From Terriglobia bacterium (GTDB taxonomy: Bacteria; Acidobacteriota; Terriglobia; Terriglobales; Acidobacteriaceae), in assembly GCA_020073565.1 (NCBI GenBank), contig JAIQEY010000003.1:124001-188000 (forward strand): a stretch of DNA of 64,000 nt, read 5' to 3'. The notes under the pieces are model-generated. The model worked only from the letters and a program-made list of their open reading frames with translations, searched no databases and was not told the DNA's origin. The position numbers and the translations under genes are program-made. Each line of letters starts with the position of its first letter. The stretch's first letter is position 1. Positions 45,318 through 54,441 of the stretch are shown here, piece by piece.

Positions 45318-45551
45318 ATGAAAGAGAAGACTTCCATCACACTCTCAACCGATGTCCTTGCCGGCATCGACCGCCTGGCTGGATCGAAGCGCTCGCGTTC
45401 GGCCGTCATCGAGCACGCCCTGCGCCGCTATTTGAAGGAACACGCGCGCACCCGGATGCAGGCACGCGATCTCGAGCAACTCAATCGTGCGGCCGACGAA
45501 CTCAATGCCGAAGCGGCCGATGTGCTCGACTACCAGATCGCCGAGAGTTGA
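45318..45551 (+). CDS. Ribbon-helix-helix antitoxin
   Basis: A 77 aa DNA-binding protein. The N-terminal [38 protein letters not shown]-type pattern is a MetJ/Arc ribbon-helix-helix, with the beta strand at 4-9 and the helices at about 11-19 and 28-41. The acidic C-terminal tail would wrap the toxin. It starts 33 nt after the heptanucleotide array and ends 7 nt before the MazF-like gene, a standard antitoxin-first order. It most likely represses its own promoter. Confidence 0.88.
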   Translation: MKEKTSITLSTDVLAGIDRLAGSKRSRSAVIEHALRRYLKEHARTRMQARDLEQLNRAADELNAEAADVLDYQIAES

Positions 45552-45558
45552 CCGGGCG

Positions 45559-45882
45559 ATGCGACGAGGCGACCTCTATCGCGTTTCGAAGCCTGGTGGC
45601 GACCCCAAGAGTTCACGGGTATTTGTGGTGGTCAGCCGGCAGGTGCTGCTCGATTCCCGTTTTTCAAGCGCTATCTGTGCCCCGATATTTTCCAGCGGTC
45701 AGGGACTCTCAACGCAGGTGGCTATAGGCATTGAAGAGGGGTTGAAGCACGATAGTTGGATCATGTGCGACAACCTGGTCTCGCTGCGCAAGGCAGATTT
45801 GACGCAGTTCATCGGCAGTCTTCCGGCCGTTAGACTCGCCGCGTTGAACCGGGCTCTGAAGATGGCGCTCGATCTGGACTAA
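45559..45882 (+). CDS. MazF/PemK-family toxin
   Basis: A 107 aa putative mRNA endonuclease. [20 protein letters not shown] gives the GD and R residues of the fold's first strand region, followed by [25 protein letters not shown] and [19 protein letters not shown], which align with the conserved PxxS/T and D-Q-I-R-like portions. The ATG at 45559 is chosen to follow the antitoxin. It forms a type II module with the ribbon-helix-helix gene and converges on ppa with only 3 nt between the stops. Confidence 0.87.
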   Translation: MRRGDLYRVSKPGGDPKSSRVFVVVSRQVLLDSRFSSAICAPIFSSGQGLSTQVAIGIEEGLKHDSWIMCDNLVSLRKADLTQFIGSLPAVRLAALNRALKMALDLD

Positions 45883-45885
45883 GCC

Positions 45886-46440
45886 CTACCCGGCCACACC
45901 CTTGAATCCCTTGCGCCGCTGCTCGCTGTAGCGGTGCAGAGCGTCCTCGATGATCGGATAGGCCTCCGTGGCGGGGCGGATCTCGTCCACCTCGACCGAC
46001 TTCCCCTCCAGTTGTTTGTAGTCCTGAAAGAAGCGGCGCAGCATGATGAGGCGGTGGGGCGGCATCTCCGCGGCCTCGCGGTAGGAATTGAATTCCGGAT
46101 CTTCGGTGGCGATGGCGATGATCTTGTGGTCCTTCTTGCCGGAATCGATCATCGTCATCAGCCCAATCGCGCGCGCGTGGATGATGGTTAGCGGCACCAC
46201 TGTTTCCTGGCACAACACGAGCACGTCGATCGGGTCATCGTCCTCAGCGAGGGTCTGCGGGATGAAGCCGTAGTTGGCAGGATAGTAAACCGCCGAGTAC
46301 AGCACCCGGTCGAGTTTGATGAGGCCGCTGTCCTTGTCGAGTTCGTACTTCACGCTCGACCCGAAGGGGATCTCGACCACCGTGTTGAATTCCTGCGGGA
46401 GCTTGCTGCCGGGGGTAACGTCGTGCCAGGGATGGATCAT
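45886..46440 (-). CDS. ppa: Inorganic pyrophosphatase
   Basis: Soluble family I pyrophosphatase of 184 aa, hydrolysing diphosphate and pulling biosynthetic reactions forward. Characteristic text: VVEIPFGSSVKYELDKDSG, YPANYGFIPQTLAEDDDPIDVLVL (metal aspartates in the EDDDPIDVLV core), and MIDSGKKDHKIIAIATEDPEF. It is complete and ordinary. The 3-prime end meets the toxin gene tail to tail. Confidence 0.96.
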   Translation of the reverse strand: MIHPWHDVTPGSKLPQEFNTVVEIPFGSSVKYELDKDSGLIKLDRVLYSAVYYPANYGFIPQTLAEDDDPIDVLVLCQETVVPLTIIHARAIGLMTMIDSGKKDHKIIAIATEDPEFNSYREAAEMPPHRLIMLRRFFQDYKQLEGKSVEVDEIRPATEAYPIIEDALHRYSEQRRKGFKGVAG

Positions 46441-46618
46441 GGTTGCGGCCTGCCTTTACGATTGCGGGGTATGCCACCGATTAGGCATTGTAAATGCAAC
46501 AGGATAAGCAAGAGGTGGGTAAAGCGTGCTGCTCTGGGGTGGGGAGGTTCAGAATTTCGGGCATCTTGACCCCAGCCCCGAGCAGCGCGTACAGTTTTTA
46601 ATCAGGGTGAGGTGTTTT

Positions 46619-47104
46619 ATGTCGAGTGAAACCAGCAGGTATCTGAAATTCGGCGCGGTGATGGTATTGATTTTGCTTTCACTCGGCTACCTGGCATACA
46701 CGGGTGTGCAAGACAGCAAGAGCTACTACGTCACCATCAAGGAACTAAACGGGCTGGGCGACCGTGCCTACTCCAAGCGCCTGCGCGTTGCCGGTAACGT
46801 GGTGCCGGGCTCGATCAAACGCTCGGGAACGCGCGTGGAGTTCCTGCTGAAGGAAAATGACTTGACGCTGCCGGTTTCCTACACCGGAACCGAAGCTCCG
46901 CCTGACACTTTCAAGGACGACTCGCAGGCCTTGGCCGATGGCAGTTTCGGCCGCGATGGCGTTTTCCACGCCAAGGGACTGCAGGCCAAGTGCGCTTCGA
47001 AGTACGCTCCCAAGCCCGGGCAGCCGGGCGTTGCTCCCGCGGCTGAACCCGCCAAGAGCGTGACGCAGAACCAGACCTCGGGCTCGAGCGGGATGGCTGA
47101 CTAA
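46619..47104 (+). CDS. ccmE: CcmE-type haem chaperone, cysteine (CxxxY) variant
   Basis: Membrane-anchored periplasmic haem carrier of 161 aa. A single N-terminal helix (about 10-28) is followed by an OB fold with VAGNVVPGSIKR, VSYTGTEAPPDTFKDDSQALADG and FHAKGLQAKCASKYAPK. In classical CcmE the last segment is LAKHDENY with a haem-binding histidine; here it is C125-A-S-K-Y129, the CxxxY type known from some archaea and Desulfovibrio. The ATG at 46619 is preferred to an open frame back to 46526. It is the first gene of ccmEABCD, 11 nt before ccmA. Confidence 0.88.
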   Translation: MSSETSRYLKFGAVMVLILLSLGYLAYTGVQDSKSYYVTIKELNGLGDRAYSKRLRVAGNVVPGSIKRSGTRVEFLLKENDLTLPVSYTGTEAPPDTFKDDSQALADGSFGRDGVFHAKGLQAKCASKYAPKPGQPGVAPAAEPAKSVTQNQTSGSSGMAD

Positions 47105-47115
47105 GATCGATCCGA

Positions 47116-47786
<671 letters not shown>

Positions 47787-47790
<4 letters not shown>

Positions 47791-48488
47791 GCCAGGCATC
47801 TGCGGTCACACGAGATCCCGTGCGCGGCATCACGCGCGCCACGCTGCTGAAAGACCTTCGGCTCGAATGGCGCTCCAAAGATGCCATCAACTCGATGCTG
47901 TTCTTCTCGTTGCTGGTGGTCGTCGTTTTCAGCTTTTCGTTTGATCCCAGTGCAGAAGAGTCTCGGCAGATCGCGGGGGGCTTGATCTGGGTGGCAATCT
48001 TGTTCGCGGCCGTGGTCGCCTTAAACCAAACATGGGCGCGCGAGTTGCGCAACCAGGTGCTGGACGCATATCGGGTTTCGCCCGCGCCTGCCAACTCCCT
48101 GTTTCTGGCGAAAGCCATCGGCAATTTCGTATTCGTCACTGTGCTCGAAGCACTTATGACCCCACTGTTCATCGCGTTCTACCGGTTGCGTGCGTTGGGT
48201 CCGGCATGGCAATTGCTGGTGGTTGCGGCGCTGGGAACGTGGGCGCTGGTGGTGAACGGAACCTTTTTTGCCGCGATGTCGATCCGCACACGCAGCCGCG
48301 AGATCATGTTGCCCTTGTTACTGTTTCCGATTGCGATTCCGGCCATCCTAGCCATGGTGCAGGCGACGACTGCGATCCTGACAGGGGAATCGGGGGCCCG
48401 CTTCTGGATCGTGTTGCTTGGGACCTACGATCTGGTGTTTACTACCAGCTGTTTGCTCTTATTCGAAACCGTGTTGAATGCGGAATGA
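47787..48488 (+). CDS. ccmB: Haem exporter membrane subunit CcmB
   Basis: Integral membrane partner of CcmA and CcmC, 233 aa with about six helices. The opening TRATLLKDLRLEWRSKDAINSMLFFSLLVVVVFSFSF and later ELRNQVLDAYRVSPAP and RTRSREIMLPLLLFPIAIP are typical of CcmB. It overlaps ccmA by 4 nt and ccmC by 11 nt. Confidence 0.92.
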
Positions 48489-49206
48489 AGAGTTTCGAGA
48501 AACCTTGAAACTTATGAAACGAACCTTCCCTATCCTCGGCATCCTGACCGCGATTCTGCTGAGCTACGCGTTGTACCAGGCACTGGTGGTAGCGCCGACC
48601 GAACAGACCATGGGCGACGTGCAGCGGATTTTCTACTATCACGTACCCTCGGCGTGGACCGCGTTCATTCTCTTCTTTGTTAATTTTGGCGCTTCCATCT
48701 ACTACCTGATCAAGCGCAACCCAGCGGCCGACATCGTGGCTCTGGTGAGCGCGGAAGTGGGAGTGGTGTTCTGCACGATCGTGCTGGTAACGGGCCCGAT
48801 CTGGGCGCGCCCGGTCTGGGGCATCTGGTGGACATGGGACATGCGGCTGACCTCAACGCTCGTCCTGTGGCTCATCTACGTGAGCTATCTTTTCCTGCGG
48901 CGCTTTTCGGCCGGCGGACAGACCCCAGCGCTGGCAGCAGCGCTGGCGGTTTTTGGCGCGCTCTGTGTGCCGTTTGTCTACTTCTCGATCTGGTTCTTCC
49001 GCACCCAGCACCCGCAGCCGGTGATGGGCGGAGGCGGTTCGATTGATCCGCGCATGATGCACGTGTTGCTGATCAACTGGCTGGCGTTTTCCTGCTTCGC
49101 GTTCCTGGTGTGCTGGTCACGCTACCGGCTGGAAAAATTGCAGCGCGAGGTGGATGAAGTTCATGCTCTTGAATCCCTGAAGGATGTCCCCAGGAGCGCA
49201 CGATGA
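48478..49206 (+). CDS. ccmC: Haem exporter protein CcmC
   Basis: Six-helix haem-handling protein that loads haem on CcmE. It is 242 aa, with the tryptophan-rich signature PVWGIWWTWDMRLTS (about 114-128) and flanking histidines in FYYHVPSAWT and FRTQHPQPV that would bind haem. Translation may begin at 48478, overlapping ccmB by 11 nt, or at the ATG at 48514. It is followed by the tiny ccmD-like gene with a 4-nt overlap. Confidence 0.94.
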   Translation: MRNEEFRETLKLMKRTFPILGILTAILLSYALYQALVVAPTEQTMGDVQRIFYYHVPSAWTAFILFFVNFGASIYYLIKRNPAADIVALVSAEVGVVFCTIVLVTGPIWARPVWGIWWTWDMRLTSTLVLWLIYVSYLFLRRFSAGGQTPALAAALAVFGALCVPFVYFSIWFFRTQHPQPVMGGGGSIDPRMMHVLLINWLAFSCFAFLVCWSRYRLEKLQREVDEVHALESLKDVPRSAR

Positions 49207-49331
49207 TGGGAAACACTTATCTGTTCGCAGCGTATGCGGCGGCCTGGATCATCCACATTGTGTACCTCTCGACCATCGTTTCGCGGTATTCGCGGCTGAA
49301 GCGCGAGATTGACGAATTGAAAAAGAAGTAG
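49203..49331 (+). CDS. ccmD: CcmD-like small membrane protein
   Basis: A 42 aa protein. The helix LFAAYAAAWIIHIVYLSTIV (about 7-26) is followed by a basic tail with RLKREIDELKKK. CcmD proteins are single-span, poorly conserved and needed for release of holo-CcmE from CcmABC. The ATG overlaps the ccmC stop (ATGA), which supports reality and coupling. It ends the operon visible here; ccmF, ccmG and ccmH are absent from the window. Confidence 0.8.
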   Translation: MMGNTYLFAAYAAAWIIHIVYLSTIVSRYSRLKREIDELKKK

Positions 49332-49612
49332 CCAGAAGTCAGTAGCCAGCAAGCCCCTCGCTGCAAATCGTCGATTACTGACTACCGTCTACTTTCCTTA
49401 CAACCATTTTCCCCTCCCCGCGCTTCATACAGGGCGGCGCTAATCCCTGCTTGGCTTGACAGGGTATCTCCCAGATGTAAAAGTATTTGTTTGCTTTAAT
49501 CCCAGTTCTGGTGACAGGTACGCATCCGCTTGCTTAGGGCGTCGAGCCGCTGTGGTGTTTGTGTGCCGTTCTTGTTCTCATTCCACGAAATTGGGACATC
49601 GGAGGAGCGTTC
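49332..49612. other. Gap with degenerate short repeats
   Basis: No convincing gene. AGTCAGTAGCCAGCAAG (49336) and TTACTGACTACCGTCTACT (49375) are imperfect inverted heptanucleotide-like units similar in style to the ends of the element at 8745-8929. The promoter of the SBBP gene is expected at the right end. Confidence 0.4.
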
Positions 49613-52600
49613 GTGAATCGGAATGGCCATGTTTTCAGGTCTCAGGGGGCAGGTCTCAGGGCTCAGGAATCAGCGGTTGGGTCTCAGGAGCCAGGTCGCA
49701 GGTCGCAGGCGCGCGGGACTGGGCGGCCGTTCATCGCTCTGCTTCTCGTGGCGATGGTCATCGGGACCGGTGTTGCTGTCTATTTAGCCCCCGGAACACA
49801 TCTCCGAAAAGCCGCCACGTCAAAACCTGGCCCTCAGCAGGCCGTTTCCAGTGTGTCGGTGCCGCTGTTCTTTGAACCCAATCTGGGCCAAACTGACCCG
49901 CAGGTCAAATTCCTGGCGCGCGGGAGCGGCTACGGCCTGTTCCTGACCGCCGATGAGGCGGTGCTTGAACTACGGCATTCAGCACTCAGCACTCAGCACT
50001 CAGAATATGGCTTTCAGCTTTCAGCCGTCAGCTCTCAGCATGCTCCCGATTCAGTGATTCGGATGAAGCTGGAGGGTGCGAACGCTCCCGCTCGCGTAGC
50101 GGGCGCTTCGCCTCTACCGGGAACGAGCAACTACTTTATTGGGAACGATCCTTCCAAGTGGCGTCACGGCATTCCACAGTTTGCACGGGTCGAGTATCAG
50201 GCCGTTTATCCGGGCGTGGATCTGGTTTACTACGGCGACCAGGGACAACTTGAATACGATTTCCGCATCGCGCCCGCCGCGGACCCGAACCAGATTGCTC
50301 TGCGTTTCGATGGCGCTTCGGCGCACATTGACTCGGGCGAACTGATTCTCTCGACCGATCAGGGCGATGTGCGCTTTCACGCGCCGCACATGTATCAGCG
50401 GGATGGAAATGCTCGGAAGACGATCGCGGGAAGCTTTCGGCAGATCGCCGAAAACAAAATCGGATTTACGATTGGGGACTATGATCGCAGCGGCGAACTG
50501 GTGATCGATCCGGTGCTGAGCTATTCGACGTACTTGGGTGGATCGAACGACGAGTCGCTCGTGCATGTGGCCTTCGGTCCGGATGGCAATATCTATCTGG
50601 CGGGCTCGACGATGTCGTCGGATTTTCCGACCAGCGCGACCAATCCACCGTTCCAGGCGGGTCTTGGGGGCCCGAGTGCGCAGAACATCTTCATCGCGGT
50701 GCTTAATCCCAATGTGCAAGGCTTGGCGCAACTGGTCTATGCGACCTATCTCGGCGGCTCGCTGTCTGATTCTGCGGCCGGCATCTCAGTCAGTTCCAAC
50801 GTAGACGCGGGGACCACGGGCAACGACGTGTATGTTGCCGGCTCGACCACCTCCCCTGACTTCCCTACCAGCAGCGTGAACACTCCGTTCCAGGCGGGGC
50901 CTCAGTCCGGAACCCACGGCTTTGTCACGCGGCTGAATTGGAAATCCAACACCCTGCGGTACTCCACCTACCTCGCCGGCAATGGAATCGATACGGTGAC
51001 CGGACTAGCGATCGATACGGTGGGAGACGCCTTTGTCACTGGAATCACGACCTCGACCAGCGATGTAAGCAATGGATTCCCGGCCAATAGCAACGGTTTC
51101 CAGACGGTGTCGCATGCACCCAGCCAGTTCTTCGCGAGCAAGATCAACACGAAGGGGACTGGCAGCTTGAGCATGCTTTACTCCACCTACTTTGGCGGGG
51201 GGAACCCGCAGTCCGGGACTACCCAGGGAGGCGGCATCGCGGTAGACGCCTCAGGCAACATGTACATCACCGGTGGGACGAACTTTCTAGGGGCGACGGG
51301 AGGAAACGGGGAGGCTCCATTTCCGCTCTTCAACGCACAGCAGAGCTGTCTTGACGAAGCCGGAAAGACGGCCAACTGTGCGAATAACTCCACCGCGCTG
51401 GACGCTTTCGCCGCCAAGATCAATCCAAAGATCGCCGCTTCTCCCCCTGTCTACTCCACCTACCTGGGAGGCGAGGGTGACGATATTGGCTATGGCATCG
51501 CGGTCGATTCCGCTGGCAGTACGTATGTGACCGGTTCGACAACCTCCTCAGGCTGGGTCCCGCCGACGTCCATCGCTCCGTTTCAACCTTGCCTCAATAA
51601 CGCGAGCCTTACCACGCCCTGCACATCTAGCATAGGCACCGACGCCTTCATCGCGAAGATTGGAAACCCTGGGTCGGGAACCTCGTTCCCGCTGACCTAC
51701 TTCACGTACCTGGGCGGATCCGGTACGGACGTGGGCCAGGCGATCGTGGTGGATGCGAATCAGGCGGCTCACGTCGCCGGTTCTACCAATTCGTCTAATC
51801 TGAACTTTCTCAACCCCCTGTCGGGACAGGTGTGCGCCCAGAACAATGCCAACGACGCCATGGTTGCGCTGATTTCGACAACGTTTTCTGGTCGTCCTAC
51901 GACCAACACGAGCGGTGATTACCTGACTTGCCTGGGCGGAAGTGGGGACGATCAGGGCCTGGGAATCGCACTCGACTCGAACAACGCGACCTATGTGAGC
52001 GGCATCACCAACTCCTCGACCGACTTTCCCACCACGCCCAACCCGTACCAGTCGCAGCTGAATGGGTCGCACTACGATGCGTTTGTAAGCAAGTTGGGCG
52101 CCAGCAGCGATCTAACCTTGACGATCCCTACCACCAGTCCATCTCCCAACCCGGTGGCCGCGGGGAACCAGGTTGCGTTCACGTTTGACATCGTGAACGG
52201 CGGACCCGACACGGCCACAACCGTGATCTTCACCGCAACGATTCCTTCGACCGGCGTCGGTTCGCAGTCGGCCAAGGTTACCAGCGGCAGTGGTTCGTGT
52301 GGGGGCGTGGTGGGGCAAACTACGATTACCTGCACGATCGCGTCGCTGGCCGCGGGCGCGACCGGCATCGTCGAAGTCGATTTGACGCCGACCATTCCGG
52401 TGGTGAACCCGCAGATCACCGGCGTATCGGGTACCGTCAGCGCGAACGGTGGCCCCGTTCAGGCGACGGCGAACCAACCGCCGGCGAACATCACCGACTT
52501 TGCAATCAGCGCCACCGCTCCAGCCGTCATCACCGCTGGGCAGACTACCAGCACCATCGTCACGCTGGCTCCGAATCCGACGTACACCGCGTCGATCTCA

Positions 52601-53011
52601 GTGACCGACTCGGGACTGCCCACCGGTGCGACGGGGACGTTCAGTCCTGTTTCGCCAATCGCCATGAGTGGAACCGGTTCGGCGACCACCACGCTGAGCA
52701 TCTCCACCACCGCCCGGCCGGTGACGACGGGAAGCCTGTTACGTGGCCGCTCGTTCTATGCCACCTGGCTGCCGGTCGGAGGACTGAGCCTGCTCGGGCT
52801 AGGCTTGGGCGCGGGCTACAAGCGACGCCGGCGGCTGGTAGGAGCGCTGCTAGGACTGCTAGCAGGCATCATCTTGCTGCAGGCAGCCTGCGGATCTTCC
52901 AGCAGCCCAACCACCACCGGCGGCACTCCGGCGGGGACCTACACGATCACCATCACGGGTTCCTCCGGGACCGTTTCTCACAACACGACCGTGCAGTTGA
53001 TCGTGAACTAA
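49613..53011 (+). CDS. Large SBBP beta-propeller surface protein
   Basis: A 1132 aa exported protein read from GTG with GGAGGAG 5 nt upstream. After an N-terminal hydrophobic segment (IALLLVAMVIGTGVAVYLA) comes the module with FEPNLGQTDPQVKFLARG and YPGVDLVYYG. About seven SBBP repeats follow (YSTYLGGS, DSAGSTYVTGSTTS and similar). A DUF11-like beta-sandwich and an Ig-like domain follow, with a hydrophobic segment and basic cluster (YKRRRRLVG) near 1075 before a short extracellular tail. The N-terminal part contains heptanucleotide-encoded peptides (about 8-33 and 122-143). It probably sits on the cell surface; ligand unknown. Confidence 0.85.
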   Translation: MNRNGHVFRSQGAGLRAQESAVGSQEPGRRSQARGTGRPFIALLLVAMVIGTGVAVYLAPGTHLRKAATSKPGPQQAVSSVSVPLFFEPNLGQTDPQVKFLARGSGYGLFLTADEAVLELRHSALSTQHSEYGFQLSAVSSQHAPDSVIRMKLEGANAPARVAGASPLPGTSNYFIGNDPSKWRHGIPQFARVEYQAVYPGVDLVYYGDQGQLEYDFRIAPAADPNQIALRFDGASAHIDSGELILSTDQGDVRFHAPHMYQRDGNARKTIAGSFRQIAENKIGFTIGDYDRSGELVIDPVLSYSTYLGGSNDESLVHVAFGPDGNIYLAGSTMSSDFPTSATNPPFQAGLGGPSAQNIFIAVLNPNVQGLAQLVYATYLGGSLSDSAAGISVSSNVDAGTTGNDVYVAGSTTSPDFPTSSVNTPFQAGPQSGTHGFVTRLNWKSNTLRYSTYLAGNGIDTVTGLAIDTVGDAFVTGITTSTSDVSNGFPANSNGFQTVSHAPSQFFASKINTKGTGSLSMLYSTYFGGGNPQSGTTQGGGIAVDASGNMYITGGTNFLGATGGNGEAPFPLFNAQQSCLDEAGKTANCANNSTALDAFAAKINPKIAASPPVYSTYLGGEGDDIGYGIAVDSAGSTYVTGSTTSSGWVPPTSIAPFQPCLNNASLTTPCTSSIGTDAFIAKIGNPGSGTSFPLTYFTYLGGSGTDVGQAIVVDANQAAHVAGSTNSSNLNFLNPLSGQVCAQNNANDAMVALISTTFSGRPTTNTSGDYLTCLGGSGDDQGLGIALDSNNATYVSGITNSSTDFPTTPNPYQSQLNGSHYDAFVSKLGASSDLTLTIPTTSPSPNPVAAGNQVAFTFDIVNGGPDTATTVIFTATIPSTGVGSQSAKVTSGSGSCGGVVGQTTITCTIASLAAGATGIVEVDLTPTIPVVNPQITGVSGTVSANGGPVQATANQPPANITDFAISATAPAVITAGQTTSTIVTLAPNPTYTASISVTDSGLPTGATGTFSPVSPIAMSGTGSATTTLSISTTARPVTTGSLLRGRSFYATWLPVGGLSLLGLGLGAGYKRRRRLVGALLGLLAGIILLQAACGSSSSPTTTGGTPAGTYTITITGSSGTVSHNTTVQLIVN
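49635..49712. repeat. Heptanucleotide array inside the SBBP gene, first
   Basis: Units of the form GGTCTCA, GGGCTCA, GGAATCA and GGTCGCA run in the coding region just after the start. Confidence 0.7.
49977..50042. repeat. Heptanucleotide array inside the SBBP gene, second
   Basis: Three CACTCAG units, then CTTTCAG twice, CCGTCAG and CTCTCAG. Translated in frame as HSALSTQHSEYGFQLSAVSS. Confidence 0.75.
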
Positions 53012-53030
53012 ACCTTCTGGGGTTCTTGAA

Positions 53031-53060
53031 GCCTCCGCTTCGGCGGAGGCTTTCTGTTTT
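53031..53060 (+). terminator. Rho-independent terminator
   Basis: GCCTCCGC/GCGGAGGC stem with a TTCG tetraloop, followed by TTTCTGTTTT, 20 nt after the SBBP stop codon. The tetraloop and T-rich tail make it a strong intrinsic terminator. Confidence 0.9.
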
Positions 53061-53176
53061 GCCGGCAAGAGTTGTTGCTGGACGGGCGAGAGCCTGCCCT
53101 GAGCCAAGTCGCAGGGTGCTTGTCGCTCGATCCGACTCGCGCTCGTAAGCCATTCAAAACACGGCAGATTTCGTTC

Positions 53177-53204
53177 TTGACAATATTGCACATTGCTATA
53201 TATT
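53177..53204 (+). promoter_or_regulatory. Sigma-70-like promoter
   Basis: TTGACA (53177-53182) and TATATT (53199-53204) are separated by 16 bp, 19 bp ahead of the XRE start codon. The region is AT rich in a GC-rich genome and probably drives the XRE-NfeD-flotillin unit. Confidence 0.6.
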
Positions 53205-53222
53205 TATTGCGATCCGACATAC

Positions 53223-53732
53223 ATGACACTGGGCGAAAAAATCCGTTACCTCCGCGAGGTCGATGGCTCGCTGCGCGGGCTGGGACGGCCCATGACCCAG
53301 CAGGAACTGATGAGGGCGATCAGGAAGGAGACGGGCAAGGCCATCAGCCAGTCGTACCTGTCGCAGATCGAGAGCGGAAAGCGACGCCACATGACGCAGT
53401 CGACACGCACGCTACTGTCGCGATTTTTCAAGGTGCATCCGGGATTCCTGGTGGACGATCCGGAGGGCTACCACACGGAACTGGTGTCGGATTTGCGAAC
53501 GACGGAAGGGCAGCTGGATGTGTGGCTGCTTCAGGGCTCGGAGCGGTTTGCGAGCGATCCGCAGGTGAGCGAGGTGCTGATCAAACTGGCGCGCGATCAG
53601 GACACTCGGCGATGCATTCTGCTCCTGGGCGAGATTCTGAACATGCCGGGGCTGGCTGACCGATTGTTCGAAGCGCTGCGTCCGGAAGTGGGGCGCGCCG
53701 CAGGCTCGGGTGCGTGGAGGCGAAACCTATGA
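53223..53732 (+). CDS. XRE-family transcriptional regulator
   Basis: A 169 aa regulator. The helix-turn-helix covers about 3-70, with LGEKIRYLREVDGSL, TQQELMRAIRKETG and SQSYLSQIESGKRR (recognition helix). The C-terminal part is helical, with an aliphatic LIKLARDQDTRRCILLLGEIL segment that could sense a ligand or oligomerise. The final residues (RAAGSGAWRRNL) are encoded by a GCCGCAGGCTCGG motif also seen in lpxB. Its stop overlaps the NfeD start (ATGA), so it most likely regulates the membrane genes that follow. Confidence 0.85.
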   Translation: MTLGEKIRYLREVDGSLRGLGRPMTQQELMRAIRKETGKAISQSYLSQIESGKRRHMTQSTRTLLSRFFKVHPGFLVDDPEGYHTELVSDLRTTEGQLDVWLLQGSERFASDPQVSEVLIKLARDQDTRRCILLLGEILNMPGLADRLFEALRPEVGRAAGSGAWRRNL

Positions 53733-54346
53733 CGTGGGGTGATTTTTATCTGATCTGTTTCGCCGTTGGATTTCTGTTGAGCGCAATTTCCTTCATTGCG
53801 GGCGGACTGCATTGGCATTTGCCGTTCCTCCATGGGGATGGACATGTCCATTTCCATGTCGGACACGCGCACATCGCGCACGGAGCGTCCATGCATGGAG
53901 GAAACGGCAATGGCGCGACCGGCACACAGTTTTCTCCGTTCAATTTCATCACGCTAACGGCGTTTTTGGCGTGGTTTGGCGGGACCGGGTTTCTGATCAC
54001 GCGCTACTCGGGTGTTTGGTTTGCGCTCGGACTGCTTCTGTCGATCGCGGCAGGACTGCTGGGGGCCGGAATCGTCTTCCTGTTTCTGACGCGAGTGCTG
54101 ATCTCCACCGAAGAAAACATGGACGCGGCCGATTACGAGATGGTGGGCGTGTTGGGAAAGACTTCGATGCCGATCCGAGAAGGCGGCACGGGCGAAATCA
54201 TTTACTCGCAGGCAGGCACTCGGCGTACGTGTGGCGCGCGCAGCGAGGATGGGGGGGCGATTGAAAAGGGCGTGGAGGTTGTCGTTACAAGCTATGAGAA
54301 AGGGATTGCCTATGTGCGGCGATGGGAGGAGATGAGTGCGGAGTAG
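53729..54346 (+). CDS. NfeD-like membrane protein with histidine-rich loop
   Basis: A 205 aa membrane protein. The first helix (6-24) is followed by a loop with ten histidines between residues 28 and 56 (GLHWHLPFLHGDGHVHFHVG, then HAHIAHGASMH). Two or more helices follow (about 73-125). The C-terminal OB-like NfeD domain (about 135-200, MVGVLGKTSMPIREGGTGEI) is cytoplasmic by analogy. NfeD proteins partner flotillins; the flotillin gene is 95 nt downstream. The histidine loop is not usual for the family and could bind metal or protons. Confidence 0.83.
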   Translation: MTWGDFYLICFAVGFLLSAISFIAGGLHWHLPFLHGDGHVHFHVGHAHIAHGASMHGGNGNGATGTQFSPFNFITLTAFLAWFGGTGFLITRYSGVWFALGLLLSIAAGLLGAGIVFLFLTRVLISTEENMDAADYEMVGVLGKTSMPIREGGTGEIIYSQAGTRRTCGARSEDGGAIEKGVEVVVTSYEKGIAYVRRWEEMSAE

Positions 54347-54441
54347 CGCAGAAGCCCACTCATCGCAGAGAACGTGATGAGTGGGGCGCCCCTCGGTGGT
54401 ATTGGTTTGGCTAGAAGCTAGAAGCGATTCTGGGAGGAGAT

